Counted from the first letter of the stretch, positions 44,017-53,110 are shown. The stretch is DNA of 64,000 nucleotides from SG8-30 sp963695085 (GCA_963695085.1 CAVOFV010000003.1:62001-126000), one strand, 5' to 3'. Notes: generated by a model not told the origin, from the sequence alone. Made by a program: numbers and translations.

Positions 44017-44721
44017 CTATTCGCCCGCGCTCCAGGGGAACGTGGTGGAGACCTTGAACATGAGCCGCGGCTCCGTGTTGAACACGTCGTCGGTGATCTT
44101 GTCGGCACCGCTCAGGTCCGTGCCTCCGAACTTGAGTTCCATGTCGAAGTGGCCGGCGGTGTAACCGACACCGACCGAATAGTCGAAGTACTCGTAGCCG
44201 CTGAAGATCTGGCCGTAGTTGTAGCCAGCGTGCAGGTTCAGCGCGAAGCCGGCCGGCAGTTCGAAGCTGGCGTTGATTTCGCTGTACAGGGCATCCAGGT
44301 CCGAGCCGCCGTAGTCATGCGTGTACCACTGCTTGAATGTCACCGGTCCGTAGCTGATGCCGGCCCAGATTTCCGGATAATCAACGATGTCGGAACTGCC
44401 CGGATACGTGTAATAGACGATACCGGTATCCCAGCCCAGGCCACCGCTGGTCTCGCCACCAAATCCCAGGTACAGGTCCAGCTCGAGGTCACCGTCGACA
44501 TCGCTGCCGTAATCGATGTTGCTGGCCCAGGCACCCGCGTAGAAGCCACTGTCATGGGCATAGTCGATGCTGCCCTGCAGCGCCGGGTCCTTGGCGCTCA
44601 ATGAGACGCCGCGGAAGTCGTAATCGGAAATCGCGGTGACCGTACCGGAAAATTCGCCCGCACTGGCGGTCGCAGCCAGCAGGAGCAAGCTGCCCGCAAT
44701 CAGACTGGTTGGGTATTTCAT
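44017..44721 (-). CDS. TorF-family putative outer-membrane porin
   Basis: A 234-residue protein with signal peptide MKYPTSLIAGSLLLLAATASA and a beta-barrel body: alternating strands such as TVTAISDYDFRGVSLSAKDP, GFYAGAWASNIDYG and NLHAGYNYGQIF. The DYDFRGxSxS start and the C-terminal PRLMFKVSTTFPW fit the TorF-family (about 230-residue barrels of unknown cargo). AAGGAGA stands 5 bases before ATG 44721. A single-gene unit flanked by tRNA-Pro and an alcohol dehydrogenase gene. The substrate is unknown. Confidence 0.85.
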   Translation of the reverse strand: MKYPTSLIAGSLLLLAATASAGEFSGTVTAISDYDFRGVSLSAKDPALQGSIDYAHDSGFYAGAWASNIDYGSDVDGDLELDLYLGFGGETSGGLGWDTGIVYYTYPGSSDIVDYPEIWAGISYGPVTFKQWYTHDYGGSDLDALYSEINASFELPAGFALNLHAGYNYGQIFSGYEYFDYSVGVGYTAGHFDMELKFGGTDLSGADKITDDVFNTEPRLMFKVSTTFPWSAGE

Positions 44722-44916
44722 CGGTTCTCCTTGGTTGTAACAGGCTCTTGGCGTATCACGGCATGACAACGAACGTAGCGAACAAACCCGAATCCCTCAC
44801 TCGCCGCAAGGAACACATCGGCGGTGTCACCGCCACGGCACCAACGCACCCGGCTGGCACCCGCAACCGTGGCTGGCAGGTGCCCCTGACTGCGCTGGTG
44901 ACGGGCCGGTGTGCGC

Positions 44917-46110
44917 TCACGCCGACCTCCGCACGGGCGCCAGCCTACCCTCGATGGCCTGGGTGAACAGCCCGGAGAGATTCTCGACCGTCAGCGGCAC
45001 CGGATTGCCCCCGCAGGACGGATCCACCGCGGCCATCGCCGCCAGGGCCGGCACGTGTGTGGCCGTGACCCCCAGCGACGCCAGTGTGTGGGGAATGCCG
45101 ATCTGTTCGCGCAGCCCCAGCACCCACGCCAGCACCGCATCGAAACCTGAACCGGGGAGATCGAGGTAGCGCGCCAGCGCCGACAGTTTCTGCTCGATGG
45201 CCGGGCGGTTGAATGCCAGCACGTAGGGCATCACCACCGCGTTCGTCAGGCCGTGATGCGTATCCAGGGTCGCGCCGCAGGGGTGGCTCATGCTGTGCAT
45301 CGCCCCGAGACCCTTCTGAAACGCCGCCGCCCCCATGGACGAGGCGATCATCATGTGCGCGCGCGCCTCGAGATTCGTGCCCTCGGCACAGGCGACCGGC
45401 AGCCACTCCTTGATCAGCCGCATTCCCTCCAGCGCGATACCCTGCGCCATCGGGTGATAGAAAGGGCTGCAGTAGGCTTCCAGGTTGTGGGACAGCGCGT
45501 CCATCCCGACGGCCGCAGTCATCGCCGGCGGCAATCCCACGGTCAGCTCCGGATCGGCGATCACCAGTGCCGGCAGCATGCGCGGATGGAAGATGATCTT
45601 CTTCGTGTGGTCGCGGTCATCCGTGATGACCGAGGCTCGCCCCACTTCCGAGCCGGTCCCCGCGGTGGTCGGCACCGCCACCACCGGCGCCATCCCTTCG
45701 ACATTGACGCGCGTATACCAATCCTCGCGGTCTTCGAAGTCCCACAACGGGCGCGTCTGCCCCACCATCAGCGCCACCGCCTTGCCCGCATCGAGCGCGC
45801 TGCCACCGCCGAACGCGATCACGCCGTCATGCTTGCCGCGGCGATAGGCCTCGACGCCGTCCGTCACGTTCCTGGCCACCGGGTTGCCGCGCACGTCGGA
45901 AAACACGTCACAGCCCAGTCCTTCCTTGCGGCACGCCGCCAGCGCCTGCCGGACCATCGGCAGCGCCGCCAGGCCCGGATCGGTCACCAGCAGCGGCCGC
46001 TGCATGCCCAGGCTGCGGCAGGCCCCGGCCAGCTCGCCGATCCGCCCCACGCCGAAACGGATCGCCGTCGGGTAGTTCCAGTTGCCTTTCAGGGCTGCAA
46101 TGGCGTTCAC
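44917..46110 (-). CDS. Iron-containing alcohol dehydrogenase
   Basis: A 397-residue group III (iron-type) alcohol dehydrogenase. The NAD-binding GGGSALDAGKAVA lies near residue 100, GTGSEVGRASVI near 155, and the metal site around MDALSHNLEAY, AMHSMSHPCGATLDTHHG and PYVLAFNR supplies the histidines. It oxidises an alcohol with NAD. It is the last gene of the cluster, 13 bases after the aldehyde dehydrogenase, so an alcohol-to-aldehyde-to-acid sequence is likely. The natural substrate is unknown; a gamma-glutamylated amino alcohol is proposed in the findings. Confidence 0.9.
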   Translation of the reverse strand: MNAIAALKGNWNYPTAIRFGVGRIGELAGACRSLGMQRPLLVTDPGLAALPMVRQALAACRKEGLGCDVFSDVRGNPVARNVTDGVEAYRRGKHDGVIAFGGGSALDAGKAVALMVGQTRPLWDFEDREDWYTRVNVEGMAPVVAVPTTAGTGSEVGRASVITDDRDHTKKIIFHPRMLPALVIADPELTVGLPPAMTAAVGMDALSHNLEAYCSPFYHPMAQGIALEGMRLIKEWLPVACAEGTNLEARAHMMIASSMGAAAFQKGLGAMHSMSHPCGATLDTHHGLTNAVVMPYVLAFNRPAIEQKLSALARYLDLPGSGFDAVLAWVLGLREQIGIPHTLASLGVTATHVPALAAMAAVDPSCGGNPVPLTVENLSGLFTQAIEGRLAPVRRSA

Positions 46111-46123
46111 ACGTGTTTCCTTG

Positions 46124-47524
46124 TCATCGGATGATCTTCTTGAGGTGATAGGACTTGGGGCGCGTCAGGTTGTGATAGCCGATCTCGGAGAGCGCGCCGC
46201 CACGTCCGGTCGCCTTGCAGCCCGTCCAGCACAGGCCGGGGTCGAGGTAGTCCGCCCGGTTCATGAAGACCGTTCCGGTCTCGATGCGCGCCCCGAGCGC
46301 CGCGGCGCGTTGCGGGTCGTTGGTCCACAGCGAGGCGGTCAGTCCGAAGTCGCTGTCGTTCATCAGGGCCAGCGCCTCTTCGTCGCCGGCCACCTTCATG
46401 ATGCCCACCACGGGCCCGAAGCTCTCGTCACGCATCACCCGCATGCTGTGGTCCACGTCGACCAGCACTTGCGGCATCAGGTAGGTGCCGCCGTCATCCT
46501 GGGGAAACAGCGCCGGGTCGATGAGCGGCGTCGCGCCGGCCGCAATCGCCTCGGCGGTCTGCGCGCGCACCTCGGCGGCAAATCTCCGGTGCGCCATGGG
46601 GCCCAGCGTGGTCGCCTGGTCCAGCGGATTGCCCAGTTCGTAGCCAGACACGATCGCCACCGCCTTTTCGACGAAGGCGTCGTACAGCGCCGCCGTGACG
46701 TAGATGCGCTCGATGCCGCAACAGCACTGCCCCGAGTTGTACATGGCGCCGTCGATCAGCGTCTCGACCGCCGCATCCAGGTCGGCGTCCTCCATGACGT
46801 AGCCGGGGTCCTTGCCGCCCAGTTCGAGGCCGAGGCCGGTGAACGTGCCTGCCGCGGCCCGTTCGATGGAGCGGCCACCTTCGACCGATCCGGTGAAATT
46901 GATGAAACCGAAGCTGCCGGCCGCGATCAGCTGTTCCGTCGTCGCGTGATCGAGCACGAGGTCGACGAACAAGCCGCGCGGCAGCCCGGCTTCCTCGAAG
47001 GCACGCACCATGCGCTGCCCTGCCAGCTGGGTCTGGGTGGCGTGCTTCAGCAGCACCGCGTTGCCAGCCATCAGCGCCGGGACGACGCTGTTGATGGCGG
47101 TGAGATACGGGTAGTTCCACGGCGCCACCACGAACACGACGCCGTGGGGTTCGCGCACGATGCGCCGCTCGAAGCGTTCGGAAGACTCGACCACGATCGG
47201 CGCCAGCGCCTGCGCGGCGATGTCGCCCATGTAGACGGTGCGTTCGTCGACCCCCCTGAACTCGCCGCCGTAGCGCACCGGCCGTCCCATCATCCAGGCC
47301 AGCTCCGGCACCGTCTCTTCGTTCATCGCGCCGAGGCGCGCCACGCCGGCCCGCACCAGCGCGACACGCTCCGCCAGCGGACGCGCGGCCCATTCGCGCT
47401 GCCGGGCACGCGCCGTGGCAATGAGGCGAACCGCTTCCGCGGTCTCGACGACCGGGCGCTCGGAATAGACCGAGCCGTCGACGGGTGAAATGCACTGCAG
47501 GACCCTCTGTGCGCACATCGTCAT
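46124..47524 (-). CDS. NAD(P)-dependent aldehyde dehydrogenase
   Basis: A 466-residue aldehyde dehydrogenase. VVAPWNYPYLTAINS binds the cofactor (about residue 130), FTGSVEGG and LELGGKDPGYV (catalytic glutamate, about 235) follow, and the nucleophilic cysteine is in NSGQCCCGIERIYV (about 268-271, three cysteines in a row). The C-terminus NLTRPKSYHLKKI is family-typical. ATG 47524 overlaps the stop of the glutamine-synthetase-like gene (ATGA), so the two are translationally coupled, pointing to consecutive steps in one pathway. Confidence 0.92.
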   Translation of the reverse strand: MTMCAQRVLQCISPVDGSVYSERPVVETAEAVRLIATARARQREWAARPLAERVALVRAGVARLGAMNEETVPELAWMMGRPVRYGGEFRGVDERTVYMGDIAAQALAPIVVESSERFERRIVREPHGVVFVVAPWNYPYLTAINSVVPALMAGNAVLLKHATQTQLAGQRMVRAFEEAGLPRGLFVDLVLDHATTEQLIAAGSFGFINFTGSVEGGRSIERAAAGTFTGLGLELGGKDPGYVMEDADLDAAVETLIDGAMYNSGQCCCGIERIYVTAALYDAFVEKAVAIVSGYELGNPLDQATTLGPMAHRRFAAEVRAQTAEAIAAGATPLIDPALFPQDDGGTYLMPQVLVDVDHSMRVMRDESFGPVVGIMKVAGDEEALALMNDSDFGLTASLWTNDPQRAAALGARIETGTVFMNRADYLDPGLCWTGCKATGRGGALSEIGYHNLTRPKSYHLKKIIR

Positions 47525-48888
47525 GCCCTCTCGAACCCGCGGGCCACTTCCCAATCGGTGACACGCCGGTCGTATTCGAACTGCTCCCAGCGCGCGGCGT
47601 GGACATAGTGGTCCACCACCGTGTCGCCCAGGGCGGAGCGCAGCATGGCCGACTCATCGAGCGCCACGGTCGCAGCGCGCAATGTCGTGGGGATCTCGCG
47701 CGCGCCCTTTTCCTGATAGGCGTTGCCGACAAAAACGGGCTCCAGCTCGCGCCGCTGCTCGATCCCGTCGATGCCGGCCGCCAGCAGCGCCGCCATGGCC
47801 AGGTACGGGTTGAGGTCGGCGCCGCCGACGCGGCACTCGACCCGTACCGCGGGCGTGTCGGCGCCGCAGATGCGGTAGCCGGCAGTGCGATTGTCCATGG
47901 ACCACAGCGCCTTGGTCGGCGCGAAGGTGCCCGCCGCGAAGCGCTTGTAGGAGTTGATGGACGGCGCCAGGAAATAGGTGATCTCGCTGGCATGTTCCAG
48001 CAGTCCGGCCAGATACTGGCGCATCAGCGCCGACATGCCGTGTTCGCTCTTGGCGTCGTGGAACAGCGACCGGCCATCCTGGCTCCACAGCGACTGATGG
48101 ACATGCGAGGAACTGCCGGCGGACTTGTAGTTCCACTTGGCCATGAAGCTGACCGCATGACCCTTGGCCCAGGCAATTTCCTTGCAGGCGTTCTTCACGA
48201 TCACGTGCCGGTCGGCCATGGTGAGCGCATCGGCATAACAGACGTTGATCTCCTCCTGGCCCGCGCTGGCCTCGCCCTTGGAGCACTCCACCGGGACGTC
48301 GGCGCCATTCAGTCCATTGCGGATGGCGCGCATCACCTCTTCCTCCTTGGTGGTCTGGAAGATGTGATAGTCCTCGTTGTAGGCACTGATGGGCGTGAGG
48401 TTGCGGTAACCGCCCGCCTGCGCCGCCTCGTAGCTTTCCTTGAACAGGAAGAATTCCAGCTCCGTGGCCATCATGGCCCGCATGCCCATCGATTCCAGCC
48501 GCGCGACCTGCTTCTTGAGAATCGCGCGGGGTGAATGAGGCACCTCCGCACGGGTATGGTGATCCAGCACATCGCAGATCACCAATGCAGTCCCGGCCAG
48601 CCACGGAACCTGGCGCAGCGTGGCGAGATCGGGCTTCATCACGTAGTCGCCGTATCCCGCCCCCCAGCCGGTCGACCTGTAGCCGTCAACCGTCTCCATC
48701 TCCATGTCGGTGGCCAGCAGGTAGTTGCAGCTATGACTCTCCCGCCACCCGCCTTCGACGAAGTACTCCGCCTGGAATCGCTTGCCCATCAGGCGGCCTT
48801 GCATGTCGACCTGCGCGACGAGCACCGTGTCGATCCCGCCCCCGGCGACCGCCTGCTTCAGTTCTTCGAATGAGAGTTTGCCCGCCAT
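47521..48888 (-). CDS. Glutamine synthetase family gamma-glutamyl ligase
   Basis: A 455-residue protein with the glutamine synthetase fold, longer and different from housekeeping GlnA and closer to PuuA/GlnT-like ligases. Catalytic-domain features include TELEFFLFKESYEAAQ, FMAKWNYKSAGSSSHVHQSLW (the HxH/ATP region) and PTKALWSMDNRTAGYRI. Such enzymes attach glutamate through its gamma-carboxyl to an amine (polyamine, ethanolamine, alkylamine). ATG 48888 starts MAGKLSFEEL; the longer frame to 48942 lacks support. It is coupled to the aldehyde dehydrogenase by ATGA and follows a TRAP transporter operon. The amine substrate is unknown. Confidence 0.88.
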   Translation of the reverse strand: MAGKLSFEELKQAVAGGGIDTVLVAQVDMQGRLMGKRFQAEYFVEGGWRESHSCNYLLATDMEMETVDGYRSTGWGAGYGDYVMKPDLATLRQVPWLAGTALVICDVLDHHTRAEVPHSPRAILKKQVARLESMGMRAMMATELEFFLFKESYEAAQAGGYRNLTPISAYNEDYHIFQTTKEEEVMRAIRNGLNGADVPVECSKGEASAGQEEINVCYADALTMADRHVIVKNACKEIAWAKGHAVSFMAKWNYKSAGSSSHVHQSLWSQDGRSLFHDAKSEHGMSALMRQYLAGLLEHASEITYFLAPSINSYKRFAAGTFAPTKALWSMDNRTAGYRICGADTPAVRVECRVGGADLNPYLAMAALLAAGIDGIEQRRELEPVFVGNAYQEKGAREIPTTLRAATVALDESAMLRSALGDTVVDHYVHAARWEQFEYDRRVTDWEVARGFERA

Positions 48889-48977
48889 CTGGTTCGCCCG
48901 TCTCGGTTGCAGAGTTTCAGGATTTCCGGAACCAATCGCCATTGCTACGGCGATTCATCGCCGCCCGCCCGGCGCCT

Positions 48978-49012
48978 TCGCCACCAGGGGCATTCTTGCC
49001 CCTGGCGGCGAA
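48978..49012 (-). other. Large hairpin between TRAP binding-protein gene and GS-like gene
   Basis: TTCGCC-A-CCAGGGGCA pairs with TGCCCCTGG-C-GGCGAA, 15 base pairs with one mismatch and loop TTCT. It lacks a T-run and lies between two genes read in the same direction, so it may be an intra-operon attenuator, a stabiliser of the upstream abundant binding-protein mRNA, or a terminator. Confidence 0.6.
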
Positions 49013-49051
49013 CACTTGCCGGCGAGCTGCCGGCCTCCGACGCTCTCGCCA

Positions 49052-50107
49052 TCAATAGCGATACGGAGGTCCGGCCTTGGACATGAGCTCGTTGTACTCC
49101 TTGAGGATCTGGACCACCTTGGCCGCCCTCGGACTTTTCGCGGCGATCTCGTCCCAGAACTTGTGTGCCTCGTCTTCGACCGTCTTCCATTCCGCGTCGG
49201 GGATCGTGGTGAGCTTCATCTTGGTGCCCTTGACCCGCAGATGCGCCTCGCCGCCCCAATACCAGTGCTGCCGGTAGTAGTGCGAACTGTCCATGCAGAC
49301 GCGGAACAGCTCCTGCAGGTGCGCGGGAACTGCCTCCCAGGCCTTCGTGTTGGCAAAGTAGGAGCCGATCCAGGCGCCGGAGATGTTGTTGGTCAGGAAG
49401 TAGTTGGTCACGTCGGCCCAGCCGACCGTGTAGTCCTCCGTGATCCCGGACCACGCAACGCCGTCCAGTTCGCCGGTCTGCACCGCGACCTCAATGTCTT
49501 CCCAGGGCAGCGTGACCGGCACCACCCCGAACCGGGCCAGGAACCTGCCCGCGGTCGGGAAGGTGAATACGCGCTTGCCTTTGAGGTCCGCCAGACTGTT
49601 GATTGGGGTCTTTGTGTTGAAATGGCACGGGTCCCAGGATCCGGCGCTCAGCCAGGTAACCCCCTCGACTTCGCTGTAGGCCTCCTCCCAGATCTCGCGC
49701 AAGCCGTACTGGTTGAACAGCACCGGCACGTCCAGGCTGTAGCGGCACCCGAACGGGAAGTAGCCGCCGAAGACCGCGACATCAGTTGGCGCTGCGATCG
49801 AGTCGTCGTCGCTCTGCACCGCATCGATGGTGCCCGCCTGCATGGCCCTGAACAGTTCGCCGGTCGGCACCAGCTGGTCGGCGAAGTACAGTTCGATCAC
49901 CATTTCGCCGTTGGCGATCTTGTTGAAGGCGTCGATCGACGGCTTGATGACATGCTCGGCCAGGGCCGGGCCGGCATAGGTCTGCAGCCGCCACTTGATG
50001 GTCGTCTTCTTCTGGGTCTGCACGTCGGGTGCGGGGCTGCAGGCCGCAGCCGCGGCCGCGACCGCCCCGAGCCCTGCCTTCTGTAGAAATTCGCGTCTGT
50101 TTTTCAC
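49052..50107 (-). CDS. dctP: TRAP transporter substrate-binding lipoprotein (DctP family)
   Basis: A 351-residue periplasmic binding protein. The N-terminus KNRREFLQKAGLGAVAAAAAAC carries a twin-arginine motif and ends in a lipobox cysteine, so it should be Tat-exported and lipidated. The mature part begins with WRLQTYAGPALAEH and has the DctP-type core FRAMQAGTIDAVQSD and LPWEDIEVAVQTGELDGVA. It delivers a carboxylate-bearing ligand, unknown here, to the DctQM permease encoded upstream. GTG 50107 is chosen because GGAGGAGG stands shortly before it; the frame is open further but without support. Confidence 0.9.
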   Translation of the reverse strand: MKNRREFLQKAGLGAVAAAAAACSPAPDVQTQKKTTIKWRLQTYAGPALAEHVIKPSIDAFNKIANGEMVIELYFADQLVPTGELFRAMQAGTIDAVQSDDDSIAAPTDVAVFGGYFPFGCRYSLDVPVLFNQYGLREIWEEAYSEVEGVTWLSAGSWDPCHFNTKTPINSLADLKGKRVFTFPTAGRFLARFGVVPVTLPWEDIEVAVQTGELDGVAWSGITEDYTVGWADVTNYFLTNNISGAWIGSYFANTKAWEAVPAHLQELFRVCMDSSHYYRQHWYWGGEAHLRVKGTKMKLTTIPDAEWKTVEDEAHKFWDEIAAKSPRAAKVVQILKEYNELMSKAGPPYRY

Positions 50108-50295
50108 CTTTCCAACCTCCTCCTCGTGATGAGGACTCCCTGAACGTCGATCCACTTTGTTTCGCCTGCATCCCGGGACGTTCCCGGCCCCGAACCAGAC
50201 AACGGCGGACTAGCGTGGACCTGTCGTGTAACCCCGCCGGATTTTGGTTCTTCCTGTTCCGAAATACTTGCTCTCGCGATCAACAAACGATGGCC

Positions 50296-51618
50296 TCAAT
50301 TTCCATAGACCTTGTTCGGCAACCACATGGCGATTTGCGGGAACACCATCACCAGGACCAGGGCGACGATCATCACCAGCACGAAGGGGATGATCGAGCG
50401 GTAGATATCCGCCAGCGATATCTCCGGTGGAGCCATCGCCCGCATCAGGAACAGGTTGTAGCCGAACGGCGGCGTCATGTACGCGACCTGGCAGGTGATC
50501 GTGTAGAGCACACCGTACCAGACCGGATTGAACCCGAGCGCGATGACCAGCGGCACGTACAGCGGCGCCACGATGACGAGCATGGCGGTGTCATCCAGGA
50601 ACGTCCCCATGAAGAGATAGGAGACCTGCATCATGATTATTATGGTCCAGGGACTGAGATTCCAGCGCTCGATGAGCAGTGACTCGATGGCATTCACCGC
50701 GCCAAGGCCGTCGAAGACGGCACTGAAACACATCGCCGCCAGTATCACCCACATGAACATGCAGCTCACGCTCAGCGACTTGCGCAGCGTCTCCTCCATC
50801 ACCGTCCGTGTCAGACGCCGCTTGACGAGGGCCGCGACGGTGGCGGCCGTGGCGCCGAACGCCGAGCTTTCCACCAGGCTGGTGACCCCCATGACGAACA
50901 GCCCGGTCATGGAGAAAAAGATCAGGATGGGCAGTATCCCGCTCCTGAGCAGCTTCAGCTTCTCCGACCACGGTATCTGCCATTCCTCCTTGGCCAGAGT
51001 CGGTCCCAGATGTGGCTGAATCCGGCAGCGGATCAGGATGTAGAGCATGAACAGGGACGCCATCAGCAGACCTGGAAAGACGCCCGCCAGCCACAACTGC
51101 CCGACCGGCTGCCTGGCGATCATGCCGTACAGCACCAGCACGACGCTGGGCGGTATCAGGATGCCGAGCGAGCTGCCTGCCTGTATGACGCCCGTAATCA
51201 TCACCTTGTCGTAGCCGCGCCGCAGCATTTCCGGCAGCGCGATACTGGCACCGATCGCCATGCCCGCCACGCTGAGGCCGTTCATGGCCGAGATGATGAC
51301 CATCAGGCCGATGGTGCCCAGCGCAAGTCCGCCGGGCAGCGGTCCGAACCAGACGTGAAAGGCGCGATAGAGGTCGCTGGCGATGCCCGACTCGGAGAGC
51401 ATGTACCCCATGTAGATGAACAGCGGCAACGTCAGCAGCGGATACCAGTTGAACAGGGTGAACGCGGCATGGAACGGCATCTCGACGCCGCCCACTCCCC
51501 ACATCGCCAGGGAGCTGGCCGCGGCGACAAAGCCGATCGCGCCGAAGACCCTCTGGCCGGTCAGCAGCAGGAGCATCATGGAGGAGAACATCAGCAACGC
51601 GATCGCCTCGTGCGTCAT
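50296..51618 (-). CDS. dctM: TRAP transporter large permease (DctM)
   Basis: A 440-residue polytopic membrane protein with about twelve hydrophobic helices, using a sodium gradient to import the ligand held by the binding protein. Family features are QAGSSLGILIPPSVVLVLYG, GTFLDDTAMLVIVAPLYVPL and TCQVAYMTPPFGYNLF, motifs typical for DctM. ATG 51618 overlaps the dctQ stop (TGATG). The much longer open frame to 51873 is an artefact overlapping dctQ. Confidence 0.93.
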   Translation of the reverse strand: MTHEAIALLMFSSMMLLLLTGQRVFGAIGFVAAASSLAMWGVGGVEMPFHAAFTLFNWYPLLTLPLFIYMGYMLSESGIASDLYRAFHVWFGPLPGGLALGTIGLMVIISAMNGLSVAGMAIGASIALPEMLRRGYDKVMITGVIQAGSSLGILIPPSVVLVLYGMIARQPVGQLWLAGVFPGLLMASLFMLYILIRCRIQPHLGPTLAKEEWQIPWSEKLKLLRSGILPILIFFSMTGLFVMGVTSLVESSAFGATAATVAALVKRRLTRTVMEETLRKSLSVSCMFMWVILAAMCFSAVFDGLGAVNAIESLLIERWNLSPWTIIIMMQVSYLFMGTFLDDTAMLVIVAPLYVPLVIALGFNPVWYGVLYTITCQVAYMTPPFGYNLFLMRAMAPPEISLADIYRSIIPFVLVMIVALVLVMVFPQIAMWLPNKVYGN

Positions 51619-52127
51619 CACAGCTGCTCTCCTCTCGCCGCTGCCAGGTCCCTGAAGAAGGTGGCGATCACCTGCATCAGCATCAGGCCGATGCCGATCG
51701 TCATGATGATCTTGATCGGCGCCATGGGCGGGGCCCAGGCCGAGTAGTTCACCTGGTCGTACTTGAGCGCGTACTGCGTGCTGGAAATGGCGCCGTAGAA
51801 CAGGACCACGACGTAGAAGAGGAGACCGGCCGAGGTGATCGTATCCACGAAGGCCATTCGTTTGGGCGTCCACCGGGAGTACAGAAGGTCCATCCTGACG
51901 TGGCCGTCGATCTGCATCGAATACGCCCCGCCCAGCAGGTAGTAGGCGGCCATGGTCATTTGCGCCACCTCGACGACCCAGAGCAGCTGGAGATCGAGGA
52001 TAGACCGGGCGATCGACGAAGTGAGCAGCACCCCGATCATGACGAACACCAGGTACATGGTCGCCCTGCCGACGACGCGGTTCACGGCTTCGACATAGCG
52101 CACGTAGAGTCTTATTGCTCTCGGCAT
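51618..52127 (-). CDS. dctQ: TRAP transporter small permease (DctQ)
   Basis: A 169-residue membrane protein with four hydrophobic helices, the usual small partner of DctM. WVVEVAQMTMAAYYLLGGAYSMQIDGHVRMDLLYS is the conserved DctQ region (here read from about residue 50). ATG 52127 is preferred (GGGAAG upstream); the frame continues to a GTG at 52166. It lies about 50 bases downstream of the N-formylglutamate amidohydrolase gene, in the same direction. Confidence 0.9.
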   Translation of the reverse strand: MPRAIRLYVRYVEAVNRVVGRATMYLVFVMIGVLLTSSIARSILDLQLLWVVEVAQMTMAAYYLLGGAYSMQIDGHVRMDLLYSRWTPKRMAFVDTITSAGLLFYVVVLFYGAISSTQYALKYDQVNYSAWAPPMAPIKIIMTIGIGLMLMQVIATFFRDLAAARGEQL

Positions 52128-52178
52128 ATCTTGCTTCCCGTCGTCATTGCTGAGCGGTTCGGGCACGACCCGAGGCTG

Positions 52179-52958
52179 TCAGTCGCCCACCAGCGCCGCA
52201 CGCGCCCCGACCAGATGCCGCGCAAGGCGCACCGCCATGGCCGACTGCCCGGCGGCATCCGCGATCAGGTCGTTGCGAATCTCGATCATCACATTGGGCA
52301 GGCCGAGTGGAATGGCGTGCTTCACCAGGGTATGGGTCACGCCGTCCGCAGGTCCGTACGGCTCGTTGCGGCCGATGCGCAACGTGCCCTCGGCCGTGAT
52401 GAGCTCAATCAGTTCGTCGGCCAGCCGGGTATCCGCATCGTGCAGGATGCCGATCTCGAGCTCACGGGTACGCCCCCGGAAGACCGGCGTGAACGAATGG
52501 ACGGACACGAAGGTGGGGGCCGGGCCCGTTTCCATCTTGTGCTGCAGGATGGCGGCCAGCGTGTCGCAGAATGGCAGATAGACCTGCTCGATTCGCCGTT
52601 GACGCGCCGCGGCTGACAACCCGGCATTGCCGGGAACCCGGTGGGATTCGCTCTCTTCCGCCATGGCGTCTGGCGCCTGCGGGGGGCGATTGCAGTCGTA
52701 GACCAGGCGCGAAATGCGTGGCATGACCAGTGGCGCGTCGAGTCGCGCTGACAGCGCCTGTGCCACCGCCGCGGCACCGGGATCCCAGACGATGTGGCTC
52801 CGCAGCATGTCGCCGGTAAGGCCCAGGTCGCCCAGTTCCGGCGGGATGAAATGAGAGGCGTGCTCGCAGACCATGACGAATCCGCCCTCCCCTTGCGGGT
52901 TGATCACGTCAATCACCCGATTGACTGTGTTCGTCGCCGGTGACCGCTGAACATGCAT
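52179..52958 (-). CDS. N-formylglutamate amidohydrolase family protein
   Basis: A 259-residue zinc-dependent hydrolase of the FGase family. Motifs are VMVCEHASHFIPPEL (metal-binding E-H), VWDPGAAAVAQALSA, YDCNRPPQAPDAM, SVHSFTPVF and IGRNEPY, all characteristic. Members hydrolyse N-formylglutamate in histidine degradation or related gamma/amide bonds. No other hut genes are present here, so another role, such as cleaving a gamma-glutamyl or formyl amide of the transported compound, is likely. ATG 52958 is used; a GTG at 52967 is possible. It is the first gene of the operon facing the RpiR regulator, next to the palindrome at 53007-53040. Confidence 0.87.
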   Translation of the reverse strand: MHVQRSPATNTVNRVIDVINPQGEGGFVMVCEHASHFIPPELGDLGLTGDMLRSHIVWDPGAAAVAQALSARLDAPLVMPRISRLVYDCNRPPQAPDAMAEESESHRVPGNAGLSAAARQRRIEQVYLPFCDTLAAILQHKMETGPAPTFVSVHSFTPVFRGRTRELEIGILHDADTRLADELIELITAEGTLRIGRNEPYGPADGVTHTLVKHAIPLGLPNVMIEIRNDLIADAAGQSAMAVRLARHLVGARAALVGD

Positions 52959-53006
52959 GCCAGGCACGTCCCCTCACGCCCCCCCTGAATGTCTATATTT
53001 CTTCAG

Positions 53007-53040
53007 TCACTTTGCAAATGTCAAGTTATTTACCAAGTGA
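53007..53040. promoter_or_regulatory. Large imperfect palindrome, probable RpiR operator
   Basis: TCACTTTGCAAAT and ATTTACCAAGTGA form 13-base arms (11 of 13 pairs match) separated by 8 bases. It lies in the divergent promoter region between the catabolic operon and the RpiR gene. A TTGACA hexamer on the minus strand (53024-53019) sits at its centre, which would make it the -35 of the operon; a good -10 was not found. Confidence 0.6.
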
Positions 53041-53110
53041 TGGTCCTTCCGCTAACATGGGCCCGTGCAGCCATTCAGCCGCAGGCTCTGGGCAAGCGCG
53101 CCGGGGTGAC

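Noticed and set aside
52179..52958. Histidine utilisation hutG
   Set aside because: No hutH, hutU or hutI gene is nearby and the neighbours are a TRAP transporter and gamma-glutamyl ligase genes, so the specific hut name is not justified.
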